Of a stretch of DNA of 64,000 bases, positions 51,586 through 61,629 are shown in pieces; the stretch's first letter is position 1; every line of letters starts with the position of its first letter. This DNA is from CAVQUE01 sp046290435 (GTDB lineage Bacteria; Actinomycetota; Acidimicrobiia; Acidimicrobiales; UBA8592), in NCBI GenBank assembly GCA_046290435.1, contig JBKAGO010000048.1, forward strand, positions 16,293-80,292, given 5' to 3'. The notes under the pieces are model-generated. The model saw only the letters and a list, made by a program, of their open reading frames with translations, made no database searches and had not been told where the DNA came from. Position numbers and translations under genes: made by a program.

Positions 51586-51773
51586 GTGACGGCGGGCGGC
51601 GCCGGCCTCCTGCCCGGGTGCCCATCGTCTCTCCTCCTCAGGAAGGAGGCGCCGCATCCGCTGGTCTCGCAGGCCCAGCCGAACAAGGTCCCCTGCTCCG
51701 ACGACGCCGCCGAGGGGCTTTCGTACCGTCGCTTCCGACGAGGTCGACGACCGCTCGACCCGGAGAGGAAGCA

Positions 51774-53987
51774 ATGTTCACCACACTCGGGACGTTCATC
51801 GTGCGGAGGAGCAGACTGGTTCTCGTCGCCTTCGTGGCCGCCTTCCTGGTCGCTGCGACGCTCGGCGTCGGGGTCTTCGGCTCGCTGGCCGGCGGCGGCT
51901 TCGACGACCCGGGCTCGGAGTCGAGCCGGGCCGAAGCGTTCCTGGAGGAGGAGTTCGGGGCCGGGTCGCCCACGCTGGTGCTGATCGCCTCGGCGACCGA
52001 TGGCGACATCGGCGGCGCCGCCGCCACAGCAGACGGCATCGCGATCGCCGAGGAGCTCGCGACCGTCGAGGGCGTCGCCGACGTCGGCTCCTACTGGACA
52101 CTGGGGCAGGCCCCGTCGTTGCGGTCCGAGGACGGCACCTCTGCGTTGATCGTCGCCCGCGCCCTCGGCGACGAGGAGACCCAGGACGAGATCTCCGCGG
52201 AGGTGATCGAGCGCTTCACCGGCGTCAACGGCAGCCTCGACGTCGCGGTGGGCGGCCAGGGCGCCATCTTCTCCAGCATCGGCACCACGATCGAGGACGA
52301 CCTGAAGCTGGCCGAGGCCATCGCCATCCCGCTGACGCTGCTGCTGTTGATCTTCGTCTTCCGGGGGATCGTGGCCGCGCTGTTGCCGATCGCGGTGGGT
52401 GTCTCGTCGATCTTCGGAGCGTTCTTCGTGCTCTGGCTGATCGCGTCGGTCACCGACGTGTCGATCTTCTCGATCAACCTCGTCACGGCGCTGGGTCTGG
52501 GGCTGGCGATCGACTACAGCCTGCTGGTGGTCAGCCGCTTCCGGGAGGAGCTCGCCAACGGCCTCGATGTCGATCGGGCCATCGTCCGCACGGTCGAGAC
52601 CGCCGGACGCACCGTCGCCTTCTCGGGCCTCACCGTGGCCGTGTCGTTGGCGTCGCTGGTGGTGTTCCCGCTGTACTTCCTCCGCTCGTTCGCCTACGCC
52701 GGCGTCGGTGTCCTGCTGGTCGCGATGCTCAGCTCCGTCATCGTCCTGCCGGCGTTGATGCACGTGCTCGGCCATCGGGTGAACACCTGGTCGTTCGGCT
52801 CGGCGTCGCGGTCGCAGGATTCGAAGGGCTGGGCGGCGATCGCCGAACGTGTGGTGCGTCGCCCCGTCGTCGTCGCCGTCACCGTCGTCGCCGTCTTGAT
52901 CCTGGCCGGCACGCCGTTCCTGGGCGTCCAGTTCGGCAACCCCGACGAGCGGGTCCTGCCGGCGGACGATCCCGCCCGCATCGCCACCGAACGCATCGGC
53001 GACGAGTTCGCCTCCGACGAGGCTGCGGCGTTCTCGGTGATCGCACTGGCCGCCGTCCCCGGCGCTGAACTCGACGACTTCGCCGCCCGGGTGTCGACCG
53101 TCGAGTCCATCCAACGCGTCGACGGGCCCGGCGGCAGCTGGGTCGACGGCACGCTCGTCGCTCCGCCCGGGCCGGGTGCCGATCACTTCGTCGCCGACGC
53201 CGGTGCGTGGCTGAACGTGGTCCCCGAGGTCGCCCCGATGTCGAGCGAGGCCCAGGACGCCGTCCGCGAGATCCGCGACCTCGATGCGCCGTTCGAGACC
53301 ATGGTGGCCGGCGAGACGGCCGGGCTCATCGACACCAAATCGGCAATCTTCTCGCTGGCACCGTGGGCCGGCCTCTGGATCGCCTTCGCCACGTTCGTCC
53401 TGCTGTTCCTGATGTTCGGGAGCTTCCTGGTGCCGCTCAAGGCGATCGTGTTGAACTCGCTCAGCCTGACCGCCACGTTCGGCGCCATGGTCTGGATCTT
53501 CCAGGAGGGCAACTTCGCCGGCGTCCTCGACTTCACGCCCACGGGCATGACCGACGTCGCCATGCCCATCCTGATGTTCGCCATCGCCTTCGGCCTGTCG
53601 ATGGACTACGAGGTGTTCCTCCTGTCACGCATGAAGGAGGAGTACGACCGCACCGGCGACAACCGCCAGGCGATCATCGTCGGGTTGGCCAAGACCGGCC
53701 GCATCGTCACCGCCGCGGCGTTAGTGCTGTCGATCACGTTCTTCGCGTTCGCCACGGGCGGGATCACCTTCATGAAGCTGTTCGGCCTCGGGCTCGGCAT
53801 CGCGATCCTGGTCGACGCCTTCATCGTCCGGGCGACACTTGTGCCGGCGTTGATGCACCTCGCCGGCTCGGCCAACTGGTGGGCACCCGCCTGGGCCAAG
53901 CGGATCCACGCCCGCTTCGGCATCGACGAGGGCGGCTCCGCCCCCGCCGAGGTTGACAACGACAGGGACCCCGTCCTGGCCGCCTGA
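51774..53987 (+). CDS. MMPL-family RND transporter
   Basis: 737 residues with about twelve membrane segments in two halves, each with a large external loop. The proton-relay signatures are GLGLAIDYSLLVVSRFREE in the first half and GLSMDYEVFLLSRMKEEY in the second, where Asp-Tyr pairs carry protons. MMPL proteins export lipids, glycolipids, siderophores or drugs through the cytoplasmic membrane. GGAGAGGAA precedes the ATG. It is divergent from the two-component system, a frequent arrangement for inducible efflux. Confidence 0.92.
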   Translation: MFTTLGTFIVRRSRLVLVAFVAAFLVAATLGVGVFGSLAGGGFDDPGSESSRAEAFLEEEFGAGSPTLVLIASATDGDIGGAAATADGIAIAEELATVEGVADVGSYWTLGQAPSLRSEDGTSALIVARALGDEETQDEISAEVIERFTGVNGSLDVAVGGQGAIFSSIGTTIEDDLKLAEAIAIPLTLLLLIFVFRGIVAALLPIAVGVSSIFGAFFVLWLIASVTDVSIFSINLVTALGLGLAIDYSLLVVSRFREELANGLDVDRAIVRTVETAGRTVAFSGLTVAVSLASLVVFPLYFLRSFAYAGVGVLLVAMLSSVIVLPALMHVLGHRVNTWSFGSASRSQDSKGWAAIAERVVRRPVVVAVTVVAVLILAGTPFLGVQFGNPDERVLPADDPARIATERIGDEFASDEAAAFSVIALAAVPGAELDDFAARVSTVESIQRVDGPGGSWVDGTLVAPPGPGADHFVADAGAWLNVVPEVAPMSSEAQDAVREIRDLDAPFETMVAGETAGLIDTKSAIFSLAPWAGLWIAFATFVLLFLMFGSFLVPLKAIVLNSLSLTATFGAMVWIFQEGNFAGVLDFTPTGMTDVAMPILMFAIAFGLSMDYEVFLLSRMKEEYDRTGDNRQAIIVGLAKTGRIVTAAALVLSITFFAFATGGITFMKLFGLGLGIAILVDAFIVRATLVPALMHLAGSANWWAPAWAKRIHARFGIDEGGSAPAEVDNDRDPVLAA

Positions 53988-54117
53988 TCTCCCCGTCGCC
54001 CCTGCGGCCCCGATCCGACGCCCCGCGAGGGGCCCGGGTCGGGGCCTCGGCGCGTGCGGGGCCCGGTCGCCGCCCTCGGTCGCAGGAGACGTCGGTGTGG
54101 GGCTGGACTGTGGTGCA

Positions 54118-54654
54118 ATGGTTGCCATGGCATCGAGCGCGAGCATCCGGCTGTGTGGCGCGCTGATGATCGTCGTGTGTTCGACGCCGCTGATCGGCTG
54201 TGGGTCGACCTCTCCCGACGAGGTCAGGGCAGCCGATGCCTACACCACCGTCGTACGGTGGCTGTTGAACAACGAACTGGGCGCCGACCCCGACCCCGAG
54301 GTGGCGCTGTTCTTCGAATCGTTGACGGCCGACGAGATCCCCCTCGAGGTGCAGGTCGAGATGCTCGGCCTGCTCGATGAGTTCGAGAACATCCGTTTCA
54401 TCGACGAACACGAAGAGGCCGTCGACATCGACCTCGTCGGGTTCCCGGTCCACGACGGTGGATTGCTGATCGCGCTCGGGGCGATCGGTCCCGACGATCC
54501 CCCGGTGGTCCGGGTCGAGATGTACCGCAACCAGGACGAGATCTCGGCGTTCCGGTTCACCCTCGTCGAGTCGGGCTCGGGGTGGCGCGTCGACGCGGAC
54601 CCCGAGGTCGTGCCGGTGGAGGAGCTCACGGGTGTCCCCGACACCGATGACTGA
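54118..54654 (+). CDS. Putative lipoprotein of unknown function
   Basis: 178 residues. The signal peptide is followed by PLIGCGSTSP, whose Cys fits a lipobox. The mature part is acidic, with no motif I recognise; it has a mixed alpha/beta look and a C-terminal region (FRFTLVESGSGWRVD) like small NTF2-type domains. ATG 54118 or 54127 are both possible. It overlaps the MFS gene by 23 bases, and the GGAGGAG ribosome site of that gene is inside it, so the two are co-translated. Possibly an accessory of the transporter. Confidence 0.65.
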   Translation: MVAMASSASIRLCGALMIVVCSTPLIGCGSTSPDEVRAADAYTTVVRWLLNNELGADPDPEVALFFESLTADEIPLEVQVEMLGLLDEFENIRFIDEHEEAVDIDLVGFPVHDGGLLIALGAIGPDDPPVVRVEMYRNQDEISAFRFTLVESGSGWRVDADPEVVPVEELTGVPDTDD

Positions 54655-56239
54655 TCCCGCCACACGACGCAGGTTCCCGTTCGGCGACGGCCGAGCCACG
54701 GCACAGCTGTACGCAATCCAGGGTTTCCACGCCGTGGGCGAGGCGATGTTCGCCGTGTCGCTCGCCGGCTCGCTGTTCTTCAACGTGTCGATCGACGCGT
54801 CGCGCTCGCGGATCCTGCTCTACCTGGCGCTGACGCTGGCGCCGTTCGCGATCCTCGGCCCGTTGATCGGCCCCTTCATCGACAAGGTCCGTGGCGGGCA
54901 CCGCATCGTGTTGGCCACGACGCTCACCGGCCGGGCCATCGCCGTCGCGTTGCTGAGCACGCAGGTGCAGAGCCTGTGGCTGTATCCGTTGGCGTTCGGC
55001 GTGTTGGTGCTGGCCCGCACGTACTCGGTGACCCGCAACGCCATCGTGCCGGCGCTCGTGCCGAGCACCGACCGCTACGTCACCGTGAACTCCCGCATCG
55101 CGCTCATCGCGACCATCGCTGGAGCGGCAGGCTCGGCGATCGCCGTGGGGGTGTTGACACTCGGCGACGCAGGGTGGGTGCTTCGCACTGCAGTCATTCC
55201 CTATTCGATCGGCGCGCTGCTGGCACTGGGCCTGCGCAACCCCGAACGGCCGGCGCACATGTCGGTCACCGACCTGGTCGAGATGGTCGGGCCCGCCATC
55301 CGGTCGGCGGCCTCGGCGATGGCGGCGTTACGTGCGGCCATCGGCTACTCGGTGTTCCACCTCGCGTTCGCGCTGAAGGCCAGCGGCGCTCCGACCTGGT
55401 TCTTCGGGGCCATGTTCGGGGCCAACGGACTGGGAGCGCTCACCGGCACGTTGGTCGCCCCCTGGTTGAAGCGGCACCTGAGCGAACGCCGGATCCTGAC
55501 GTTCTCGCTCGCGGCACCGGCGGTGGCCGGCGCGGTCACGGCGCTGCGCTTCCACGAGATCACCGTCGTGGCCTTCGCGTACGTGCTCGGCGTGGGCGCA
55601 GCGACGGGGCGGCGTGCCTTCGACAGCGTCGTGCAGACCCATGCGCCCCACGGCAGTCGTGGCAACGCCTATGCCGTGCTCGAGACCCGCCTCGAGCTGT
55701 CGTGGGTGGCCGGTGCGCTGGTCGCGGTCGTCGGGCGCGCAGCCGGCTGGATCGGTATCGCGGCGCTGGCCGCTGCGATGGGAGCGTTGGCGCTGGTGCG
55801 CCTCGGCGTGTATCGCTTCCGCCGCAAGCTCCAGGTGCTCATCGCCGACGATCCCCTCCCCCACCGGGTGCTCTTGACCGCCGAACGCGTCGCCGAGTTG
55901 GGCGATCACCAGCAGGCGGTGGTGCTGGTGGGGTTGCTCGACGAGATCGTCGCGACCCATCCCGATGTCGACCCCATGGTGTTGGCCTCGGCGGCGGTGG
56001 CTGCCGATCGTCGTCGTCTCGTCGCGCTGGCCGAGGAGGCCCCGGCGTCGTCCTCGTGCGACTCGACCGAGGCCCTCGCCGCCGCCCGGTCGTTGCTGCG
56101 ACGCCTGGGGTTCATCGACGACACGCTGACGCTTGCGGGGTCCGGGGACGATGCTGACGCCGGTGGCGATGGCGGGCGACGGCGGGGCCGTCGCCAGGGG
56201 CGAAGCCGTCGCCGGGGGCGGGGGCGTCGCCAGGAGTGA
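54632..56239 (+). CDS. Major facilitator superfamily transporter
   Basis: 535 residues with about eleven to twelve membrane helices in the first 400. FIDKVRGGHRIV is the cytoplasmic loop 2-3 motif, a variant of the MFS GxxxDRxGRR pattern. A soluble tail follows: about 100 helical residues, then a very basic Arg/Gly end (RRRGRRQGRSRRRGRGRRQE) encoded by an imperfect GC repeat at 56165-56290. GTG 54632 is chosen because GGAGGAG lies 7 bases upstream; ATG 54647 lies too far from it. Substrate unknown. The 262 bases after the stop contain low-complexity GC repeats and no supported gene. Confidence 0.82.
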   Translation: MSPTPMTDPATRRRFPFGDGRATAQLYAIQGFHAVGEAMFAVSLAGSLFFNVSIDASRSRILLYLALTLAPFAILGPLIGPFIDKVRGGHRIVLATTLTGRAIAVALLSTQVQSLWLYPLAFGVLVLARTYSVTRNAIVPALVPSTDRYVTVNSRIALIATIAGAAGSAIAVGVLTLGDAGWVLRTAVIPYSIGALLALGLRNPERPAHMSVTDLVEMVGPAIRSAASAMAALRAAIGYSVFHLAFALKASGAPTWFFGAMFGANGLGALTGTLVAPWLKRHLSERRILTFSLAAPAVAGAVTALRFHEITVVAFAYVLGVGAATGRRAFDSVVQTHAPHGSRGNAYAVLETRLELSWVAGALVAVVGRAAGWIGIAALAAAMGALALVRLGVYRFRRKLQVLIADDPLPHRVLLTAERVAELGDHQQAVVLVGLLDEIVATHPDVDPMVLASAAVAADRRRLVALAEEAPASSSCDSTEALAAARSLLRRLGFIDDTLTLAGSGDDADAGGDGGRRRGRRQGRSRRRGRGRRQE

Positions 56240-56290
56240 AAGCGAAGCCGTCGCCGGGGGCGGGGGCGGGGGTGATGCCGGTGCTGGTGG
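56165..56290. repeat. Imperfect GC-rich repeats at the end of the MFS gene
   Basis: Units of GTCGCCGGGGGCGGGGGC and GCGAAGCCGTCGCC alternate through the last codons of the transporter gene and past its stop. The upstream units encode its Arg/Gly-rich tail. Confidence 0.7.
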
Positions 56291-56488
56291 CGTTCGGTCC
56301 GGCGCCGCCGATTCGGCCGAGGAGCCGGGGCCGCACACGGTGATCGACCTCGACGCTGCCCGCTCCGGATCGGGCACAGACGCCGACGCGCAGCGGACGG
56401 TGGAGTCCTGCCCGGACATGGAGTCGATGTCCGCGGAGGAACGAACCCGCAGCAACCGATTCCGATGAGGCCTCGCCTGCCACAGCGG

Positions 56489-56494
56489 TAGCGT
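56489..56494 (+). promoter_or_regulatory. Putative leaderless promoter -10 element (TAGCGT)
   Basis: TAGCGT ends 7 bases before the mutarotase ATG and no ribosome-binding sequence intervenes. Confidence 0.45.
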
Positions 56495-56501
56495 TCTCGC
56501 C

Positions 56502-57290
56502 ATGACGCAGCAGCCGGCATCGGACATGAGCTTCGAAGCGGGCGCGGCGACCGCGCTCGTCGATCTGCGCTGCGGTGGGAGGCTCTCGTCGCTGCGGGTC
56601 GACGGCCTCGACCTGCTGGCGCACAACGGGGACGCGCCGACGCAGTGGGGCTGCTTCGTCATGGCCCCCTTCGCCGGGCGGCTCGACCGGGGCCTGCTGC
56701 GCATCGACGGCACCGACCACCAGCTGCCCCTCACCGCGGCGCCGCACGCCATGCACGGCACCGTCGTCGAGGCACCAGCGGTGGCGGTCGACGCCGCCAC
56801 GGTGCGTATGGACCTCGGCCCCGTCTGGCCCGTGGCCGGTCACGTCCTGCACCGGGTCGAGCTGAGCGAGGACCGGCTGACGCTGCGCCTCGAGGTACAC
56901 AGCGACGACCGATCGTTCCCGGCATCGTGCGGCTGGCACCCGTGGTTCCCACGTCGCCTGGGCGGCGCCGACGTCGAGATCACCCTGTCGGCGACGTCGA
57001 TGCTGGCCCGCGGCGCCGATGGCCTGCCCGACGGCCGGCGCATCACGCCACCGCCGTCGGGACCGTGGGACGACTGCTTCGAGGGCATCACCGCACCGAC
57101 CGTGCTCGAGTGGCCGGGCGTGCTGCGCCTGCGCATCGACAGCGACGCCGACTACCTGGTGGTCTACGACGAACAGGCCGACGCCGTGTGCGTCGAACCC
57201 CAGACCGCTCCCCCCGACGACCTCGCCTTCACCGTCGAACCCGGCCACCCCCTGGTGACGACGACCACCTGGCACTGGGAACGCCCCTGA
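56502..57290 (+). CDS. Aldose 1-epimerase (mutarotase) family protein
   Basis: 262 residues. The catalytic His pair is in HAMHGTV and SCGWHPWF, and the Glu base in CVEPQTAPPDDLAF, in the order of the GalM fold. It interconverts alpha and beta anomers of aldoses in the cytoplasm; related proteins act on hexose 6-phosphates. No sugar-metabolism gene is adjacent. It converges on an SDR gene across a family B element. Confidence 0.87.
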   Translation: MTQQPASDMSFEAGAATALVDLRCGGRLSSLRVDGLDLLAHNGDAPTQWGCFVMAPFAGRLDRGLLRIDGTDHQLPLTAAPHAMHGTVVEAPAVAVDAATVRMDLGPVWPVAGHVLHRVELSEDRLTLRLEVHSDDRSFPASCGWHPWFPRRLGGADVEITLSATSMLARGADGLPDGRRITPPPSGPWDDCFEGITAPTVLEWPGVLRLRIDSDADYLVVYDEQADAVCVEPQTAPPDDLAFTVEPGHPLVTTTTWHWERP

Positions 57291-57467
57291 ACCGCTGGGA
57301 TGGCACTGGGCCGCAGAACCACTGGGGTCAAGTCGTACTCTCGACCAACTCAACTCCTGCGTGCCGACAAGCCGCAACGAGATTCGGTCACCTGGTTTTC
57401 AACCAACTCATGGCGATTGATCCTGGGCCGATCGGCTCGGAGTTGGTTGAAAGTACGACTTGACCCC
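57291..57467. repeat. Family B palindromic element, partly decayed
   Basis: The left arm (57322-57351) has two substitutions (TACTCTCGACC for TACTTTCAACC) not matched in the right arm (57440-57467). A second incomplete left arm, TTTTCAACCAACTC, is near 57397. Leader words GAACCGCTGGG (57291) and GAACCACTGGGG are present. The right arm ends 34 bases past the SDR stop codon. Confidence 0.9.
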
Positions 57468-57500
57468 TGCCGTCAGCAACCCTGCCCTCAGCCGCCGTCC

Positions 57501-58286
57501 TCAGCGGAACTTCATGCCCTGCAGGATGGCGCCGGTGATGCGGCGGGGGGCGTTGTTGAGGCCGGCGAAGACGGCGGCGGTCTTGGGGAGGATGACGTGG
57601 CGACGGTCTTTGGCGACGGCGTCGACGAGGGCGCGGGCGACGTCGTCGGCGCTGATGGGGCCGGGCGAGCCGAGCTTTTCGAGGCGGGCGAAGTACTCGG
57701 TCAGCAGCTCGGAGCCGTTGACGTTCAGCCCCATCTCGGTCTCGATGATGCCCAGGTGCACCGTCGTCAGCTTCACACCGGTGCCGCGCAGTTCGAGCTC
57801 GAGCGAGCCGGTGCCGTGGGTCAGCGCCGCCTTGCTGGCGGTGTAGGCGACCATCGCCGGGATGGGTGACAGGGCGGCGAGCGACGAGATCTGCACGATC
57901 TGGCCGGCGCCACGTTCGATCATGCCGGGCAGGACCTGGCGGGCCAGCTTGAACGGTGTGGCCACGTTGAGCGCCAGCAGCTGGTCGATGGCGGTCTCGT
58001 CGGTGTCGGTCAGCAGGCCGATGTCCTCGACGCCGGCGTTGTTGATCAACACATCGAGCCGGCCGTCGGCCTCGACCCGCTCGATGAATCCCGCGACCTG
58101 GGCGGGATCGGCGAGATCGACCGGGTAGGCGGCACCGCCGAGCTCGTCGGCGAGCGCCTCGATGGGCGCCGCCGAGCGCGCCGCCAGCGCCACGGTGGCG
58201 CCGGCCTCGGCGAATCGCCGCGCCGCCTGCTCGCCGATCCCGCGCGACGCCCCGGTGATCAGCACCCTCGCTCCACGTACCTGCAT
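57501..58286 (-). CDS. Short-chain dehydrogenase/reductase
   Basis: 261 residues. The NAD(P) motif TGASRGIG is at residues 10-17, NNAG at about 83, the catalytic Ser in QISSLAALS and the YTASK motif (Tyr, Lys) follow with normal spacing. HLGIIETEMG continues the fold. Substrate specificity cannot be read. GGAGGGGGAG lies just before ATG 58284-58286. A 17-base inverted repeat sits upstream, between it and the divergent RCC1 gene. Confidence 0.88.
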   Translation of the reverse strand: MQVRGARVLITGASRGIGEQAARRFAEAGATVALAARSAAPIEALADELGGAAYPVDLADPAQVAGFIERVEADGRLDVLINNAGVEDIGLLTDTDETAIDQLLALNVATPFKLARQVLPGMIERGAGQIVQISSLAALSPIPAMVAYTASKAALTHGTGSLELELRGTGVKLTTVHLGIIETEMGLNVNGSELLTEYFARLEKLGSPGPISADDVARALVDAVAKDRRHVILPKTAAVFAGLNNAPRRITGAILQGMKFR

Positions 58287-58304
58287 GACTCCCCCTCCGG
58301 TCCG

Positions 58305-58368
58305 TCTCTGCGAAATCTGGAGATCTGGGTCCTTCACGACGCACCAGACATCCAGATTTCGTCAGAGA
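58305..58368. promoter_or_regulatory. Long inverted repeat between divergent genes
   Basis: TCTCTGCGAAATCTGGA (58305-58321) pairs with TCCAGATTTCGTCAGAGA (58351-58368) with a single bulged base. It lies 19 bases upstream of the SDR start and about 90 bases before the RCC1 protein start. Either a two-site operator or an RNA hairpin. Confidence 0.5.
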
Positions 58369-58456
58369 AGACTGGCACAAGGGGCGACAGCAGGGGCCTG
58401 CTTGCGGACCGGCAGCTCGGTCCGGCACTGTTGTGGCGCAGATCGGGGGGGTCGGG

Positions 58457-60418
<1,962 letters not shown>

Positions 60419-60464
60419 ACCGGCGGCCTTCGATCGCGACCGAGCAGAGCTGACCGCTCCATCG

Positions 60465-60498
60465 GCAGCGAGCTCCGCAGGAGCATTCCCTCAGCCGG
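60465..60498 (+). pseudogene. Decayed duplicate of the RTX gene's last codons
   Basis: 28 of 34 bases match 60390-60423, the sequence that encodes the GCEIRRRIP tail and stop of the preceding gene. A remnant of a duplicated gene end. Confidence 0.5.
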
Positions 60499-60504
60499 TG
60501 TCCC

Positions 60505-60671
60505 CTAGCAGGGTGCCGAAGAACGGCAGTGCGCCGGGGCGGCCATGCGCCGTCCACGCAAGGACATCGGTTTCGGCACTCCTTGTGAGCGGAATGGCGG
60601 AAGCGGTGGACGCAGCGTGGGCGGATGCATGGTCGTTCTTGAGCCGCTGGAGTTTTTCAGCACCCTGCTAG
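60505..60671. mobile_element. MITE-like element with CTAGCAGGGTGC terminal inverted repeats
   Basis: CTAGCAGGGTGC (60505-60516) and GCACCCTGCTAG (60660-60671) are perfect complements; similarity continues inward as (C/T)GAA(G/A)AAC, giving ends of about 20 bases. The 143-base interior has no credible gene. Ends of the type GGGTGCTGAAAAA are common in insertion sequences, so this is probably a non-autonomous deletion derivative; CTAG may be the duplicated target. It occupies most of the 60419-60698 gap. Confidence 0.6.
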
Positions 60672-60698
60672 CGACCGAGCTCCGAGACCGCGAGCGAT

Positions 60699-61475
60699 TC
60701 AGCCTCGGAGGTCGAAGGGGCCCATGGCGAGGGCGCCGCCGTCGACGCGGAACGACGTGCCGTTGGCGAAGCGTCCCGCCGGAGCCACCAGGTAGTGCAC
60801 CAGTGCGGCGATCTCGTCGCCGGTGCCGGCACGGCCGGCGAGGTTGGTGCCGAAACCCTCGGCGGTGAGCTGCGCCACCACCGGCGCTGCCATGGGCGTG
60901 TCGATGAGGCCGGGGTCGACCTGGGTGACCCGGATGGCGTCGTGGCGCCATTCCTTGGCGAGCGCGACGGTCGCCGCCGCCAAGGCCGCCTTCATCGCCC
61001 CGTACACCGCGCCACCCGCCGAGGGGCGCACGGCGTCGATGGAGCCGATCATCACCACTGCGGCGTCGTCACTGGCAGCCAGGTGCGGGTGGGCGAGCTG
61101 GCAGATCCGCAGCGGGGCCCACAGGTCGAGCGCCACGAGGCCGTCGAAGAACGGCCGATCGATGTCCGACAGCGGCACCCAGTCGGCGCGGCCGGCGTTG
61201 TTGACGACGATGTCGAGGCCGCCGTCGAGCAGTTCGACCGCGCGGTCGACGACGGTGTCGAGCGATGCCGCATCGGCGAGGTCCGCCACCATCGCGACGA
61301 CGCCCGGGGGCGTGACCCCGGCCCCGTCGACCGGCAGGCGCCCCGACCGCGACACGGCCACGACCCGGGCGCCGGCGCCGGCCAGGCGCAATGCGATGGC
61401 GCCGCCGATGCCCGCCGATGCGCCCGTGACGAGCGCCCGTCGGCCCGTCAGGTCGAAACCCGCATCGGTGACCAT
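60699..61475 (-). CDS. Short-chain dehydrogenase/reductase
   Basis: 258 residues. TGASAGIG (cofactor), NNAG, IGSID (Ser) and YGAMKAAL (Tyr, Lys; the usual YxxxK) are in order, with VDPGLIDTPM and a C-terminal FRVDGGALAMG typical of classical SDRs. It follows a P450 gene in the leftward direction, 154 bases on, and may oxidise or reduce a hydroxylated product. ATG 61473-61475; no strong ribosome site. Confidence 0.87.
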   Translation of the reverse strand: MVTDAGFDLTGRRALVTGASAGIGGAIALRLAGAGARVVAVSRSGRLPVDGAGVTPPGVVAMVADLADAASLDTVVDRAVELLDGGLDIVVNNAGRADWVPLSDIDRPFFDGLVALDLWAPLRICQLAHPHLAASDDAAVVMIGSIDAVRPSAGGAVYGAMKAALAAATVALAKEWRHDAIRVTQVDPGLIDTPMAAPVVAQLTAEGFGTNLAGRAGTGDEIAALVHYLVAPAGRFANGTSFRVDGGALAMGPFDLRG

Positions 61476-61629
61476 CACCGTGTCGCCATCGGTGGCCCGG
61501 CGACCATGGGCGCATCGCGATCGATGGCGTGGCTGCCCGCCCTCGGGACGAAGCGATGCGCCGCCGGCACAGCCTTCGCCTCCATCGGGACCGTGCCCGA
61601 GGTGACCGCCGACGGGCACGCGGCCGCCG

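Noticed and set aside
56133..56468. Rightward frame of 111 codons after the MFS gene
   Set aside because: Mostly Gly/Ala repeat translation from a GC repeat overlapping the MFS tail; no ribosome site or recognisable domain.
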